The position numbers and the translations under genes are program-made. A DNA stretch of 64,000 bases from Centipeda artemidis DSM 19719 (lineage in GTDB: Bacteria > Bacillota > Negativicutes > Selenomonadales > Selenomonadaceae), in contig NZ_AUFU01000001.1 in the NCBI RefSeq assembly GCF_000426665.1, forward strand, positions 124,001 to 188,000, in the 5' to 3' direction. The stretch's first letter is position 1; each line of letters begins with the position of its first letter. Below, piece by piece: positions 28,705 to 37,078 of the stretch. The notes under the pieces are model-generated. The model ran no database searches. It saw only the letters and a program-made list of their open reading frames with translations, and was not told where the DNA came from.

Positions 28705-28745
28705 ATCGACAGCTTGCTCGAAATAGAGCGGCTGTCGATTTTTTT
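28705..28745 (+). terminator. Strong terminator of the orphan plus-strand unit
   Basis: Stem ATCGACAGC / GCTGTCGAT (28705-28713 and 28731-28739) with an inner GCTC/GAGC helix, followed by six T. Confidence 0.9.
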
Positions 28746-28766
28746 AGTTCATAAAACGCGTTATGC

Positions 28767-28819
28767 CGACGCAACGCTTCCCCACAATGACAAAACTAGG
28801 CGCCCCCCTCCCTCATCAC
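28767..28819. repeat. Partial copy (right end) of the palindromic intergenic repeat
   Basis: Aligns with the right half of the full copy at 28844-28967: both contain ATGACAAA-CTAGGCGC and end in CATCAC. The left half is missing. Confidence 0.55.
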
Positions 28820-28843
28820 ACCTAGTATCATAGTGCAACGTGA

Positions 28844-28967
28844 GTGACACGCAAGTTTGGATGCAGCGCAAGGAATAAGAAAAATCCAAGAGAAGGCGTA
28901 GATGAAACCTACGTCGACCGAAGCGTTTGACGAAATGACAAAGCTAGGCGCGAAAATCCCGCATCAC
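28844..28967. repeat. Palindromic intergenic repeat, copy A (diverged)
   Basis: A 124-nt unit clearly related to the copies at 57462-57587 and 57610-57733 (shared GCAAGTTTGGA, AAAAATCCA, GAAGGCGTAG, CTACGTCGA). Ends GTGAC / TCAC are inverted, and the centre CGTAG...CTACG forms a hairpin. It ends two bases from the TAG stop of the ABC ATPase gene. Confidence 0.8.
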
Positions 28968-28969
28968 CT

Positions 28970-29734
28970 CTAAATGAGAGCTGCAGGCTCATACTCTTCG
29001 GGCAGAATCCTCTGCAGAAACCGGCGCGTGCGCTCCTCACGCGGTGCGGTGAAGATCTCCTTCGCGCTGCCTTCCTCGACGATCACGCCGTCTGACATAA
29101 AGACGACGTGCGTCGCGACGTCCTGCGCGAACTTCATCTCGTGCGTGACGACGATCATCGTCGTCCCCTCGGCAGCGAGCTGCTTCATGACCTCCAGCAC
29201 CTCGCCGACGAGTTCCGGATCGAGCGCGGAGGTCGGCTCGTCAAAGAGGATGACGTCGGGCTTTGCCGCAACGGCGCGCGCGATGCCGACGCGCTGCTGC
29301 TGCCCGCCGGAGAGCTGCGCGGGGTAGTAGTCCGCGCGGCTCTCCATGCCAACCTTGCGCAGCGCCTCCATGGCGATCTCATGCGCCTCTTCCTGCGCGA
29401 TGCCGCGCCCGACCGTCAGACCGAGCGTGACGTTCTCGAGCGCGGTTTTATTCGCGAAGAGGTTGTAGTTCTGAAAGACGAAGCCCGTCTTTTTTCGCAC
29501 GTCCGCCACCTCTTTGTGAGATGCATCCGCGAGCGAGAGATGCGCGCCGTGGAAATCCATCGCGCCGCCGTCGGCGCGCTCAAGGAAGTTCAGGCAGCGC
29601 AGGAGGGTCGTCTTGCCCGAACCGCTCGGTCCTAGGATGACGACGACGTCGCCCTTGTCGACGCTGAGACTGACGTCCTTCAGCACCTCGGTGTTTTCGA
29701 ACTGTTTGCGGACATTTTGGACATGCAGCAGCAT
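28970..29734 (-). CDS. Amino-acid ABC transporter ATPase
   Basis: A 254-residue nucleotide-binding subunit of the polar amino-acid group. Walker A is GPSGSGKTT, the signature is [15 protein letters not shown], Walker B is [14 protein letters not shown], and the switch is [17 protein letters not shown] precedes the start. It is the last gene of the unit UroD-family, binding protein, permease, permease, ATPase. The partners encoded at 29747-32096 are complete, so this is a full importer. Its TAG stop is flanked by a palindromic repeat. Confidence 0.94.
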   Translation of the reverse strand: MLLHVQNVRKQFENTEVLKDVSLSVDKGDVVVILGPSGSGKTTLLRCLNFLERADGGAMDFHGAHLSLADASHKEVADVRKKTGFVFQNYNLFANKTALENVTLGLTVGRGIAQEEAHEIAMEALRKVGMESRADYYPAQLSGGQQQRVGIARAVAAKPDVILFDEPTSALDPELVGEVLEVMKQLAAEGTTMIVVTHEMKFAQDVATHVVFMSDGVIVEEGSAKEIFTAPREERTRRFLQRILPEEYEPAALI

Positions 29735-29746
29735 GTTCTCCCCTCC

Positions 29747-30454
29747 CTAAATTTGACCGCGGAACGCGCCGACGCGGCGCTCCGCCGCTGCGAACAGCAG
29801 CTGAACGATCGTGCAGAGCACGAGATAGACGACGAACACGTCGAGGTATGCCTCGATGTAGTTGTAGCCGTAGGACGCTGCGATTTTCCCCACCGCCATG
29901 ATGTCCTTGACCGTCATGAGGAACGCGAGCGATGTCCCCTTGATGAGGTTGACCGTGATGTTGCAGATGCTCGGCAGCGCGACGACGAGTGCCTGCGGCA
30001 GAATGACGTGCAGATAGGTCGCGGGCGCGGAAAGTCCGCTCGCGAGCCCCGCTTCGAGCTGTCCCTTTGGGATGGCGAGCAGGGCGGAACGGAACGCCTC
30101 TGTGAGCAACGCGATCGAGTTGATCGTGAAGATAAAGACCGCGTACCAAAAGGGATCGACGGCATCGAATACGTTGACGTCCAGTCCCGCCTGCTTGACG
30201 ACGACGTTGAGCAGGCTTGGCAGGAGACTATAAAGGAGCAGTATCTGCAAAATGAGCGGCGTGCCGCGCACAAAGGAGACGTAGCACCGCACGATCGTCC
30301 CGCCGACGCGGCGTCCGCGCACGCGCAGCACCGCAAAGTAAAACGCAATCGGCGCGGCGAGGACGAGAGAGAGCACGGTCAGCGAGAGCGTGACGCCCGC
30401 GCCCTGCCAAACGAGCAGGAACGTCTCGCGCATAAATTCGAAATCAAGCTCCAT
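29747..30454 (-). CDS. Amino-acid ABC transporter permease (second subunit)
   Basis: A 235-residue inner-membrane protein with about five helices. The family start WQGAGVTLSLTVLSLVLAAP and the ATPase-docking EAA loop EAGLASGLSAPATYLHVILP are clear. GGAGGAGG precedes the ATG. The start overlaps the end of the partner permease by 11 bases. Two distinct permeases imply a heterodimeric channel, as in several cystine and sulfur amino-acid importers. Confidence 0.93.
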   Translation of the reverse strand: MELDFEFMRETFLLVWQGAGVTLSLTVLSLVLAAPIAFYFAVLRVRGRRVGGTIVRCYVSFVRGTPLILQILLLYSLLPSLLNVVVKQAGLDVNVFDAVDPFWYAVFIFTINSIALLTEAFRSALLAIPKGQLEAGLASGLSAPATYLHVILPQALVVALPSICNITVNLIKGTSLAFLMTVKDIMAVGKIAASYGYNYIEAYLDVFVVYLVLCTIVQLLFAAAERRVGAFRGQI

Positions 30455-31205
30455 CCGCGGCGCCTCCTCCCGTTACTGCACCCGCACGGGCGGGCGCCTC
30501 GACGCGCAGACTCGCGCCTTTATCAAGGCGGCGTTCCACCCCCATGAACGCCTGCTCCAAGAGGAGCACGATCGCCCAGTAGACGAGCATACAGGCGAGA
30601 TAGATCTCGATCCCGTACGCGCCGAAGTTCTGCGCGATGATGAGGTTGCCCTTGCCGATGAGGTCGATGAGACCGATGGTATAGGCGAGCGAGCCTTCCT
30701 TCAGCAAATTGATCGACGCGTTGCCAAAATTTGGCAGGGCGACGATCGCCGCCTGCGGGAGCATGACGTGGGCGAATGCCTGCACGGGCGAGAGCCCCGC
30801 GCAGACCGCCGCCTCGTACTGCCCGCGCAGCACCGCCTTGTACGCGGCGCGGAACACCTCGGAGATGTACGCGCCGAAGAGCAGTGTAAAGGTAATGACC
30901 GCGAACACCGCGCGGTTCATGCCGTTCATATTGATGCCGAATGCGCCCTGCAGGAGTTTTGGCAGCCCGTAGAACACAATGAACAGCAGGACGATGGACG
31001 GCGTACAGCGCATGACATACACATAGACTGCCGCGAGTGCGCGCAGCGGACGCCCGCCGTCAAGATTTGCCCATGCGAGTAGCCCGCCGAGGAGCGATCC
31101 CGCCGCGATACTGATGCCCGCAACGAGCAGGGTCACGTCAAGATATGCGAGGAGGTCGGGCAGCACCTCTAAAATCATACCGGCGTCAAAGGCTCTTGTT
31201 TCCAC
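30444..31205 (-). CDS. Amino-acid ABC transporter permease (first subunit)
   Basis: A 253-residue inner-membrane protein. LLVAGISIAAGSLLGGLLAW is the first helix of the PAAT permease fold, and EAAVCAGLSPVQAFAHVMLP is the EAA loop. The start is probably GTG with GAGGTGAAGG upstream; an ATG nine codons later is possible. A charged Arg/Ala/Gly-rich tail of about 30 residues extends past the last helix. It pairs with the permease encoded at 29747-30454. Confidence 0.9.
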   Translation of the reverse strand: METRAFDAGMILEVLPDLLAYLDVTLLVAGISIAAGSLLGGLLAWANLDGGRPLRALAAVYVYVMRCTPSIVLLFIVFYGLPKLLQGAFGINMNGMNRAVFAVITFTLLFGAYISEVFRAAYKAVLRGQYEAAVCAGLSPVQAFAHVMLPQAAIVALPNFGNASINLLKEGSLAYTIGLIDLIGKGNLIIAQNFGAYGIEIYLACMLVYWAIVLLLEQAFMGVERRLDKGASLRVEAPARAGAVTGGGAADGA

Positions 31206-31229
31206 CCTTCACCTCACATTTCTCTCCGC

Positions 31230-32096
31230 TTACTTCAGATATTCCGAAAGGCTCTCGCCGAAATATTTCTGCTCAAGTTCCGCGATCTTGCCCTCGGCGC
31301 GCAGCTCCTCGATCGCCTTGTCATATTCGTCGGCGAATGCCTGCTCGTTCTTGTTAAAGATCGGGTACGTCGGGATGCCTTTGTAGCGCACATAGGTCAG
31401 CTTGTCGCTGAACGCATGGTAGGGCGCATCCTCCTTGGCGATGTTGTTCTTGTAGCTCAGCTCGACATCGAGATAGCCGTCATAGCGCCCCTCCATCACC
31501 CAGCTGTACGCGTCCGCGTTCTGGAACGACTCGGAGGACGTCAGCTTGATCTGATTGTCCGGGTTCTCCTTGTTGTAGGTGTCGACAACCATGTAGCGCG
31601 CGTCCTGCGGAGCGATTGGCACGATCTTGCCGCTGAACTTCGCGAACGACGCCATATCCTTGATCTCATTCGCCGTGTCCTTGCGGATCGTCAGACCGAT
31701 GACGCTCGCGCCGATGTTATTCTTCGGGAAAACATATTTCTTCTTGCGCGCATCCGTGATCCAAATGCCCTTCGTCCCAACCGTATACTTGCCCGATTCG
31801 ACGCCGATGAGCAGGTCGTCGTCCGAGGTCGGCACGAATTTGAACTCATACTGCGGCAGTTTCTTCGCGACTTCCTTCATCACCGCGACCTCGAACCCGT
31901 CGGATTCGCCCTGCTCGTTCACATAGTCGTACGGCACATAGTAGTTCGTGTGCGCGACCGTGACGACCTTCTTGCCGTCCGCGGATTTCGCCGCGCCGCC
32001 GTCCACCGCGTCCTTGCCGCAGCCCGCAAGACCCACGGCAAGCGCCGCACCGAGGAGCGCCGTCAGCGCCGTTTTCGTGATTCTATTGAAATTCAT
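31230..32096 (-). CDS. Amino-acid ABC transporter substrate-binding lipoprotein
   Basis: A 288-residue lipid-anchored periplasmic protein: signal peptide with lipobox LAGC (about residue 26), then family 3 binding-protein features (NYYVPYDYVNEQGESDGFEV, GVESGKYTVGTKGIWITDAR, ENPDNQIKLTSS). It looks like the cystine/sulfur amino-acid branch, but the ligand cannot be read directly. AGGAGGATGG precedes the start. Context (two PLP enzymes of Cys/Met metabolism divergently encoded) supports a sulfur amino acid. Confidence 0.92.
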   Translation of the reverse strand: MNFNRITKTALTALLGAALAVGLAGCGKDAVDGGAAKSADGKKVVTVAHTNYYVPYDYVNEQGESDGFEVAVMKEVAKKLPQYEFKFVPTSDDDLLIGVESGKYTVGTKGIWITDARKKKYVFPKNNIGASVIGLTIRKDTANEIKDMASFAKFSGKIVPIAPQDARYMVVDTYNKENPDNQIKLTSSESFQNADAYSWVMEGRYDGYLDVELSYKNNIAKEDAPYHAFSDKLTYVRYKGIPTYPIFNKNEQAFADEYDKAIEELRAEGKIAELEQKYFGESLSEYLK

Positions 32097-32113
32097 TTTG
32101 CCATCCTCCTATC

Positions 32114-33118
32114 TCAAACGCGCGCCGCTTCGCGCACCCATACAAAACAGTTCCGGTCAATGTCGCGCGGCACGGTGCAGTCCGCACCGAGCAGAACCCC
32201 CGTGCGCCCCGCCGCCAACAAAATGCGGCGCGTCTCCGCCTCCACCTCCGCGCGGCTGCCGCGATAGAGCACGTCCGTATCGAGGTTGCCGAATCCGCCG
32301 AGCAGCGCGTGCTCCGGGAACACCTTGCGCCCCTCCTCGAGCGGCACGCCCTCGACCACCGCCGCCCAGTTGATGGTCTTGACCTCGTAGCCGCGGTACC
32401 ATTCGAGCTCGTTGCGGTGTCCCGCATAGCCGCAGATGTGCAGGATGTTGTAGTCGTTTGCCGCGTTCGCCGCGCGCAGAATCTCCTGCTCCCCAGGGGC
32501 GAACACCTCGCGATAGACGCTGCGGTCGTCTCCGAATCCCGTGTGGTTTTGCAGGCTGAGGTAGATGCCCGTCACGCCCGCCTCCTCGATGATGCGGCGC
32601 GCGAGCTTCGCGATGTCGGCGGAGATGACGGCGAACGCCGCCTTTACCGCTTCCTTGTCCTCACGCACGAGATTCGTGAGGAACGTCTCACTCTCGTCGA
32701 TCGTGCCCGGCTGCATAAATTTCACCGTCGTCGCCGCGGAGAAGATATTGTAGAACGTCGCGATCTCATTGCCGTAGCGGCGTGTGATCTCCTTCGCATA
32801 CGCAATCTGCCGCGTGAAGAACGGGTGGTCGTCGGGCAGCGGCTGCACCTTCGCGAGCTCCGCCGCCGTACGCGCCTGCTGCACGACGGGATTCGGATAG
32901 GAGAAGAACCCGTCCGTCATGATCTTTACAAAGTCCGGCTGCGACTCCTCGATGTAGCGCAGCTCCCCGTCCAAGACCTTTTTCTCGAGCGACGGGTCAT
33001 CGTACGCGTTCGCGTGAATCTCGTCGTCGAGGAAGTGGAACCAAAATCCCGCCGGAACGCGTTCGACTTCCTTGCGATCCATCGCGCTCAGCACAAGTTC
33101 TTTCTTCGATACCGCCAT
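32114..33118 (-). CDS. Uroporphyrinogen decarboxylase-family protein, probably a methyltransferase-type member
   Basis: A 334-residue protein of the URO-D superfamily, TIM barrels that include true heme-pathway decarboxylases and many corrinoid-dependent methyltransferases. Seen: SAMDRKEVERVPAGFWFHFL at the start, GIYLSLQNHTG in the middle, HICGYAGHRNELEWY (His and Cys that could bind zinc) and GGFGNLDTDVLYRG near the end. The hemE-type N-terminal Arg motif is absent. It is the first gene of the ABC importer unit, so it probably acts on the imported compound or its methyl group; this is inference. ATG at 33118 is chosen for its GGGAG. Confidence 0.75.
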   Translation of the reverse strand: MAVSKKELVLSAMDRKEVERVPAGFWFHFLDDEIHANAYDDPSLEKKVLDGELRYIEESQPDFVKIMTDGFFSYPNPVVQQARTAAELAKVQPLPDDHPFFTRQIAYAKEITRRYGNEIATFYNIFSAATTVKFMQPGTIDESETFLTNLVREDKEAVKAAFAVISADIAKLARRIIEEAGVTGIYLSLQNHTGFGDDRSVYREVFAPGEQEILRAANAANDYNILHICGYAGHRNELEWYRGYEVKTINWAAVVEGVPLEEGRKVFPEHALLGGFGNLDTDVLYRGSRAEVEAETRRILLAAGRTGVLLGADCTVPRDIDRNCFVWVREAARV

Positions 33119-33197
33119 GATATGCTCCCTTCCCGGCAAGTCTGCCGGATACTATAATTCATTATTTGCAGATATGTTTTAACTTTATCGTGGAGCA

Positions 33198-33226
33198 ATC
33201 ATACAACGCTTTTTCATAGTTGTCAA
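33198..33226 (-). promoter_or_regulatory. Promoter of the UroD-family/ABC importer unit
   Basis: Minus strand perfect TTGACA (33226-33221), a 17-base spacer and TATGAT (33203-33198). It is back-to-back with the plus-strand promoter at 33249, only 22 bases away, so shared regulation is likely. Confidence 0.8.
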
Positions 33227-33248
33227 GTATGTTTTTATGGATTTTTGA

Positions 33249-33278
33249 TTGACAGATGCCTTTCCCCGCGTTTATAAT
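33249..33278 (+). promoter_or_regulatory. Promoter of the Cys/Met PLP enzyme genes
   Basis: TTGACA (33249-33254), an 18-base spacer and TATAAT (33273-33278), with the start codon 50 bases downstream. Confidence 0.82.
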
Positions 33279-33328
33279 GAATATATCCTAAGATACAGAA
33301 CCACAAAATCACGAGGGAGGAAATAAAC

Positions 33329-34483
33329 ATGAAAGATTTTTCAGCCGAGGTGCATGGCTGTCACAAATACGATACAACGGGGGCGATCACGGAGCCGATC
33401 TATCTCTCCGCGACGTTCCGCCATCCCGCATTTCGCCAGAGCACGGGTTTCGACTACGGGCGCATGGCGAATCCGACGCGCAGCGTCCTCGAACAGACCG
33501 TCGCGCTCCTCGAGGGCGGCGAACGCGCGTGGGCGCTGTCCTCAGGCATGGCGGCGATCAACCTCATCTTTTCCCTCTGCACGGCGGGCGACCATGTGCT
33601 CCTCTCCGAGGACATCTACGGCGGCACGGTGCGCCTGACGAACGAAATCTACGCGAAATACGGCATTGACTTCGAATATATCGACACGCGCGACGCGGCG
33701 CTCGTACGCGCGAAAATGCGCCCTGCGACGAAGATGGTTTTCATCGAAACCCCGTCGAACCCGATGATGTTCGTCACGGACATCCGTGCGCTTGCGGACA
33801 TCACACACGAGGGCGGCGCGCTCCTTGTTGCCGACAACACCTTCCTCTCGCCGCATTTTCAAAAACCGCTCGTGCTCGGCGCCGACATCGTCCTCGAGAG
33901 CGGCACGAAGTACCTCTGCGGACACAATGACATCATCTGCGGATTCATCGCCGTTAAGGAGGATGGCTCCGATCTCGCGGAGCGCATCGAGTTCCTCGTA
34001 AAATCCGAGGGTCCGAATCTAAGCACGATGGACGCTTGGCTCATGCTGCGCAGCATCAAGACCCTCGGTGTCCGCATCGAACGGCAGGCACAGAGCGCAC
34101 TCACGATATCTGAGTGGCTCGGCACACTCCCGGAGGTCACGGAGGTGTTCTACCCCGGCCTCCCGGATCATCCCGGACACGAACTTCAAAAAAGTCAAAG
34201 CACAGGGTTCGGCGGTATGATCTCGTTCAAGGTACAGACGCCCGAAATCGCACAGAAATGCCTCGCGCATCTAAAACTCATCGCCTTCGCCGAAAGCCTC
34301 GGCGGCGTCGAAACGCTCCTCACCTATCCGCTCGTGCAGACACACGCGGAGATGCCCGCCGAACTCATCCGCCGCACGGGGCTTGACAGCCGTCTTCTGC
34401 GGCTCTCCGTCGGCATCGAGGACTTGGGCGACATCGAGGAGGATCTTGCCCAGGCGCTGCGCGCCGCGGCACGAGAAAGATAA
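33329..34483 (+). CDS. Cys/Met-metabolism PLP enzyme (cystathionine gamma-synthase/lyase family)
   Basis: A 384-residue fold-type I PLP enzyme. The opening with PIYLSATFRHPAF and FDYGRMANPTRSVLE is typical of trans-sulfuration enzymes. The PLP phosphate loop is LSSGMAAINL, Asp in LLVADNTFLSP binds the pyridine nitrogen, and the Schiff-base Lys is in ESGTKYLCGHNDIICG. SLGGVETLLTYP is the substrate-carboxylate region. The sequence does not separate gamma-synthase, gamma-lyase and beta-lyase. GGGAGG precedes the start. It is the first of two plus-strand genes facing the ABC importer unit. Confidence 0.92.
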   Translation: MKDFSAEVHGCHKYDTTGAITEPIYLSATFRHPAFRQSTGFDYGRMANPTRSVLEQTVALLEGGERAWALSSGMAAINLIFSLCTAGDHVLLSEDIYGGTVRLTNEIYAKYGIDFEYIDTRDAALVRAKMRPATKMVFIETPSNPMMFVTDIRALADITHEGGALLVADNTFLSPHFQKPLVLGADIVLESGTKYLCGHNDIICGFIAVKEDGSDLAERIEFLVKSEGPNLSTMDAWLMLRSIKTLGVRIERQAQSALTISEWLGTLPEVTEVFYPGLPDHPGHELQKSQSTGFGGMISFKVQTPEIAQKCLAHLKLIAFAESLGGVETLLTYPLVQTHAEMPAELIRRTGLDSRLLRLSVGIEDLGDIEEDLAQALRAAARER

Positions 34484-34808
34484 TAGGGAGCACTACTATA
34501 AAATAACCTTCGTGAAAAAAGCTGCAACCGATGCGCGCCCTCCGGCACGGGAAGGGTGATACCCTTTTAGTCATGGCGCAGGGGGCGTTATCACAGCCGC
34601 GAAGCTGTAACCCGCAAGGGCGGCGCGGCACTTTTTCCTTCCGTTCATATGCAGTGTGAGAACGCCGCTATGCAGTCTAAGGAGCAGAGCGACACAGGGC
34701 TGTGCGGCGTAACATTCTGAGCGCCGAATGTCACTGCCGCGTCGTTTGCGCAGCGGCGGGAAACGCCTCCCAAGCTATGCAATAACAGTTTCTAACAGGA
34801 GAATCATC
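34484..34808 (+). other. 325-base structured gap before the C-S lyase gene
   Basis: No gene. Several inverted repeats are visible: AAGGGTGATACCCTT (34552-34566), ACGCCGC with GCGGCGT (about 34662 and 34704), ACATTC/GAATGT (about 34712-34732), and CTGCCGCG with its partner near 34734-34758. It may be a structured leader of the gene at 34809. No known riboswitch consensus was recognised. Confidence 0.4.
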
Positions 34809-35978
34809 ATGCCTACAAATTTTGACGAAATCATCGACCGCCGCGGCACCGCGAGCATCAAATACGACTTCGCCGCCGAGCGTGGCTATCCGAGCGGTGT
34901 CCTCCCCTTTTGGGTCGCCGACATGGACTTTCGCGCCCCTGTGCCTGTCCTCGATGCCCTCGCCCGCCGCACGGCGCACGGCATCTTCGGCTATACGCAG
35001 ATAAAGGACGACTACTTCGCCGTCCTGCAAAACTGGTTCAAAACACATCATCATTGGGACGTCGCACGCCGCGAGCTCGTGATCACGCCGGGCGTCGTCT
35101 TTGCCATCGCAACCGCCATCCGCGCATTCACCGAACCGGGCGATGCCGTACTCATCCAGCAGCCCGTCTACTATCCGTTTGCGAACGTCATCCGCGACAA
35201 CGGGCGCACACTCGTCGACAACACGCTCCGGCTCGAAAACGGACGCTACGAAATCGACTTTGACGATTTTGAACAAAAAATCATCGAGAACAATGTCAAT
35301 CTCTTCATCCTGTGCAGCCCGCACAACCCTGTCGGCCGCGTGTGGCGGCGCGCGGAGCTCGAACGCATCGCCGGGATCTGTCTGCGGCACAGCGTCCTCG
35401 TCGTCGCCGACGAAATACACGAAGAGTTCGTCCGCCCCGGTTTTACGCATACGCCGTTCGCCGCCCTTTCCCCCGAGGCGTCAGACATCACCGTCACCTG
35501 CACCTCACCGAGCAAGACGTTCAACCTCGCGGGACTCCAAATATCCAATATTTTCATCAAGAACGACGACCTGCGCAGCCGTTTCCGTACGGAGCGCGGC
35601 AAAACCGGATACGACGAACCGAACACGCTCGGACTCACCGCCGCGCACGCCGCATATGAGCACGGTGCGCCGTGGCTCACGGAGCTCCTCGCCTACATCG
35701 AGACGAACTACGTGTATACAAAAGCGTACCTCGCCCGGCATCTGCCGCAAATAAAAATCGTCGAACCCGAGGGGACATATCTCCTCTGGCTCGACTTCCG
35801 TGCGTACGGTCTCTCGGACAAAGCGCTCAACGACAAAATCGTTCACGAGGCAAACCTCTGGCTCGACGACGGTCCCATCTTCGGCACAGGCGGCAGCGGT
35901 TTCCAGCGCATCAACATCGCCTGCCCCCGAGCGACGCTCGAACGAGGCCTTGAACAGCTCGTACAAGCATTTCGTTAA
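34809..35978 (+). CDS. patB: Cystathionine beta-lyase, MalY/PatB family
   Basis: A 389-residue fold-type I aminotransferase-like C-S lyase. Seen: FDEIIDRRGTASIKYDF at the start (family hallmark), PFWVADMDFRAPVPVLDAL, CSPHNPVGRVWRRAEL, VADEIHEEFV with the PLP Asp, and the Schiff-base Lys in TCTSPSKTFNLAGLQISN. It releases pyruvate, ammonia and a thiol (homocysteine or sulfide). ATG at 34809 is chosen because ACAGGAG precedes it by about 7 bases. It follows the trans-sulfuration gene and ends with a terminator. Confidence 0.93.
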   Translation: MPTNFDEIIDRRGTASIKYDFAAERGYPSGVLPFWVADMDFRAPVPVLDALARRTAHGIFGYTQIKDDYFAVLQNWFKTHHHWDVARRELVITPGVVFAIATAIRAFTEPGDAVLIQQPVYYPFANVIRDNGRTLVDNTLRLENGRYEIDFDDFEQKIIENNVNLFILCSPHNPVGRVWRRAELERIAGICLRHSVLVVADEIHEEFVRPGFTHTPFAALSPEASDITVTCTSPSKTFNLAGLQISNIFIKNDDLRSRFRTERGKTGYDEPNTLGLTAAHAAYEHGAPWLTELLAYIETNYVYTKAYLARHLPQIKIVEPEGTYLLWLDFRAYGLSDKALNDKIVHEANLWLDDGPIFGTGGSGFQRINIACPRATLERGLEQLVQAFR

Positions 35979-36017
35979 AAGGGATCTCCTTATTATCCCC
36001 TTTTCCCATAAGGAACA

Positions 36018-36059
36018 GGGCTATTACACGAAGGAAAAATCGTGCAATAGCCCTTTTTT
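36018..36059 (+). terminator. Terminator after patB
   Basis: Stem GGGCTATTACACGA / TCGTGCAATAGCCC (36018-36053) followed by six T. The stem shares AGGGCT-TTGCAC with the dnaJ terminator at 43383. Confidence 0.9.
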
Positions 36060-36080
36060 ATTTCTATATCAAATTCGATA

Positions 36081-37055
36081 TCACAGATTCTCTCTGTACC
36101 ACGCGATTGCCTCGGTGACGCCGCGCTTAAAATCGTATTCGGGTGCATAGCCGAGTTTTTCACGCGCCTTCCGGATGTCCGCGCCGCTGTGGCGGATGTC
36201 GCCCGCGCGCTCAGAACCGTAGACGGGCGTGAGGTCTTTGCCGAGCAGTTCTTTCAGGACGGCATACATCTCGTTGAGGCTTGACCGCGTGCCGCTCGCG
36301 ATGTTGTATGCCTCGCCCGCCGCTTCATGCGGCGCGGCGCACGCGAGGAGATTTGCCTGCACGACGTCCTCGACATAGACGAAATCGCGCGACTGCTCGC
36401 CGTCGCCGTTGACGGTCGGCGGCGTGTCGTGCAGGAGCGCTTCGACGAATTTCGGAATGACTGCGGCGTACGCGCCGTTCGGGTCTTGGCGGCGTCCGTA
36501 GACGTTGAAATAGCGCATCCCGTAGCAGTCCAGCCCGTAATGCATCGTATACTGGACGGCGTACTCCTCGGCGACGTACTTCGTCACGGCATAGGTGGAA
36601 AGCCGCCTCCCGACGATCTCCTCGCGTTTCGGCATCGTTTGATCGTCGCCGTAGACTGCGGAACTCGAGGCGTAGACGAATTTTTTCACATGCGCCGCGG
36701 CGGCAGCCTGCATCATGTTGACCGTACCCATGATATTCGTCTCGGTGTAGGCGATCGGCTGCTCGATGCTCTCCGGCACGCTCACCGCCGCCGCCTGATG
36801 GAGCACATAATCGACACCCGCACAGACGCGCGCACACGCCGCAAAATCCTTGATGTCCCCCTCAATGGACTCAAATTTCTCATGCGTGCGCAGTCCCGAG
36901 ATATTTTTCTCATAGCCCGTAGACAGATTGTCGAGCACGCGCACGCGATGCCCCATCGAGAGCAGCGCTTCACATAGATTCGAGCCGATGAATCCGGCAC
37001 CGCCGGTCACGAGAAAAAGGCTGTTTTCGGGAAAATTAATTGTACGATAATTCAT
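36081..37055 (-). CDS. NAD-dependent nucleotide-sugar epimerase (UDP-glucose 4-epimerase type)
   Basis: A 324-residue extended SDR enzyme. The Rossmann motif is LFLVTGGAGFIGSNL, the active site has Ser in YASSSAVYGD and Tyr-xxx-Lys in STYAVTKYVAE, and NVYGRRQDPNGAYAAVIPKF fits UDP-hexose epimerases. The product would be a nucleotide sugar for surface polysaccharide or LPS. ATG at 37055 is preferred among three close ATGs because GGGGG lies 5 bases upstream. It ends the run that starts with the PHP gene, 23 bases away. Confidence 0.9.
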   Translation of the reverse strand: MNYRTINFPENSLFLVTGGAGFIGSNLCEALLSMGHRVRVLDNLSTGYEKNISGLRTHEKFESIEGDIKDFAACARVCAGVDYVLHQAAAVSVPESIEQPIAYTETNIMGTVNMMQAAAAAHVKKFVYASSSAVYGDDQTMPKREEIVGRRLSTYAVTKYVAEEYAVQYTMHYGLDCYGMRYFNVYGRRQDPNGAYAAVIPKFVEALLHDTPPTVNGDGEQSRDFVYVEDVVQANLLACAAPHEAAGEAYNIASGTRSSLNEMYAVLKELLGKDLTPVYGSERAGDIRHSGADIRKAREKLGYAPEYDFKRGVTEAIAWYRENL

Positions 37056-37078
37056 CATATCCCCCATTCCATGATGTA

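Noticed and set aside
28301-28745. 6S, tmRNA, RNase P or SRP RNA in the orphan unit
   Set aside because: None of the universal core sequences of these RNAs is present on either strand.
34484-34808. Cobalamin, SAM or molybdenum-cofactor riboswitch before patB
   Set aside because: None of the consensus cores of these classes could be aligned; only generic hairpins are seen.
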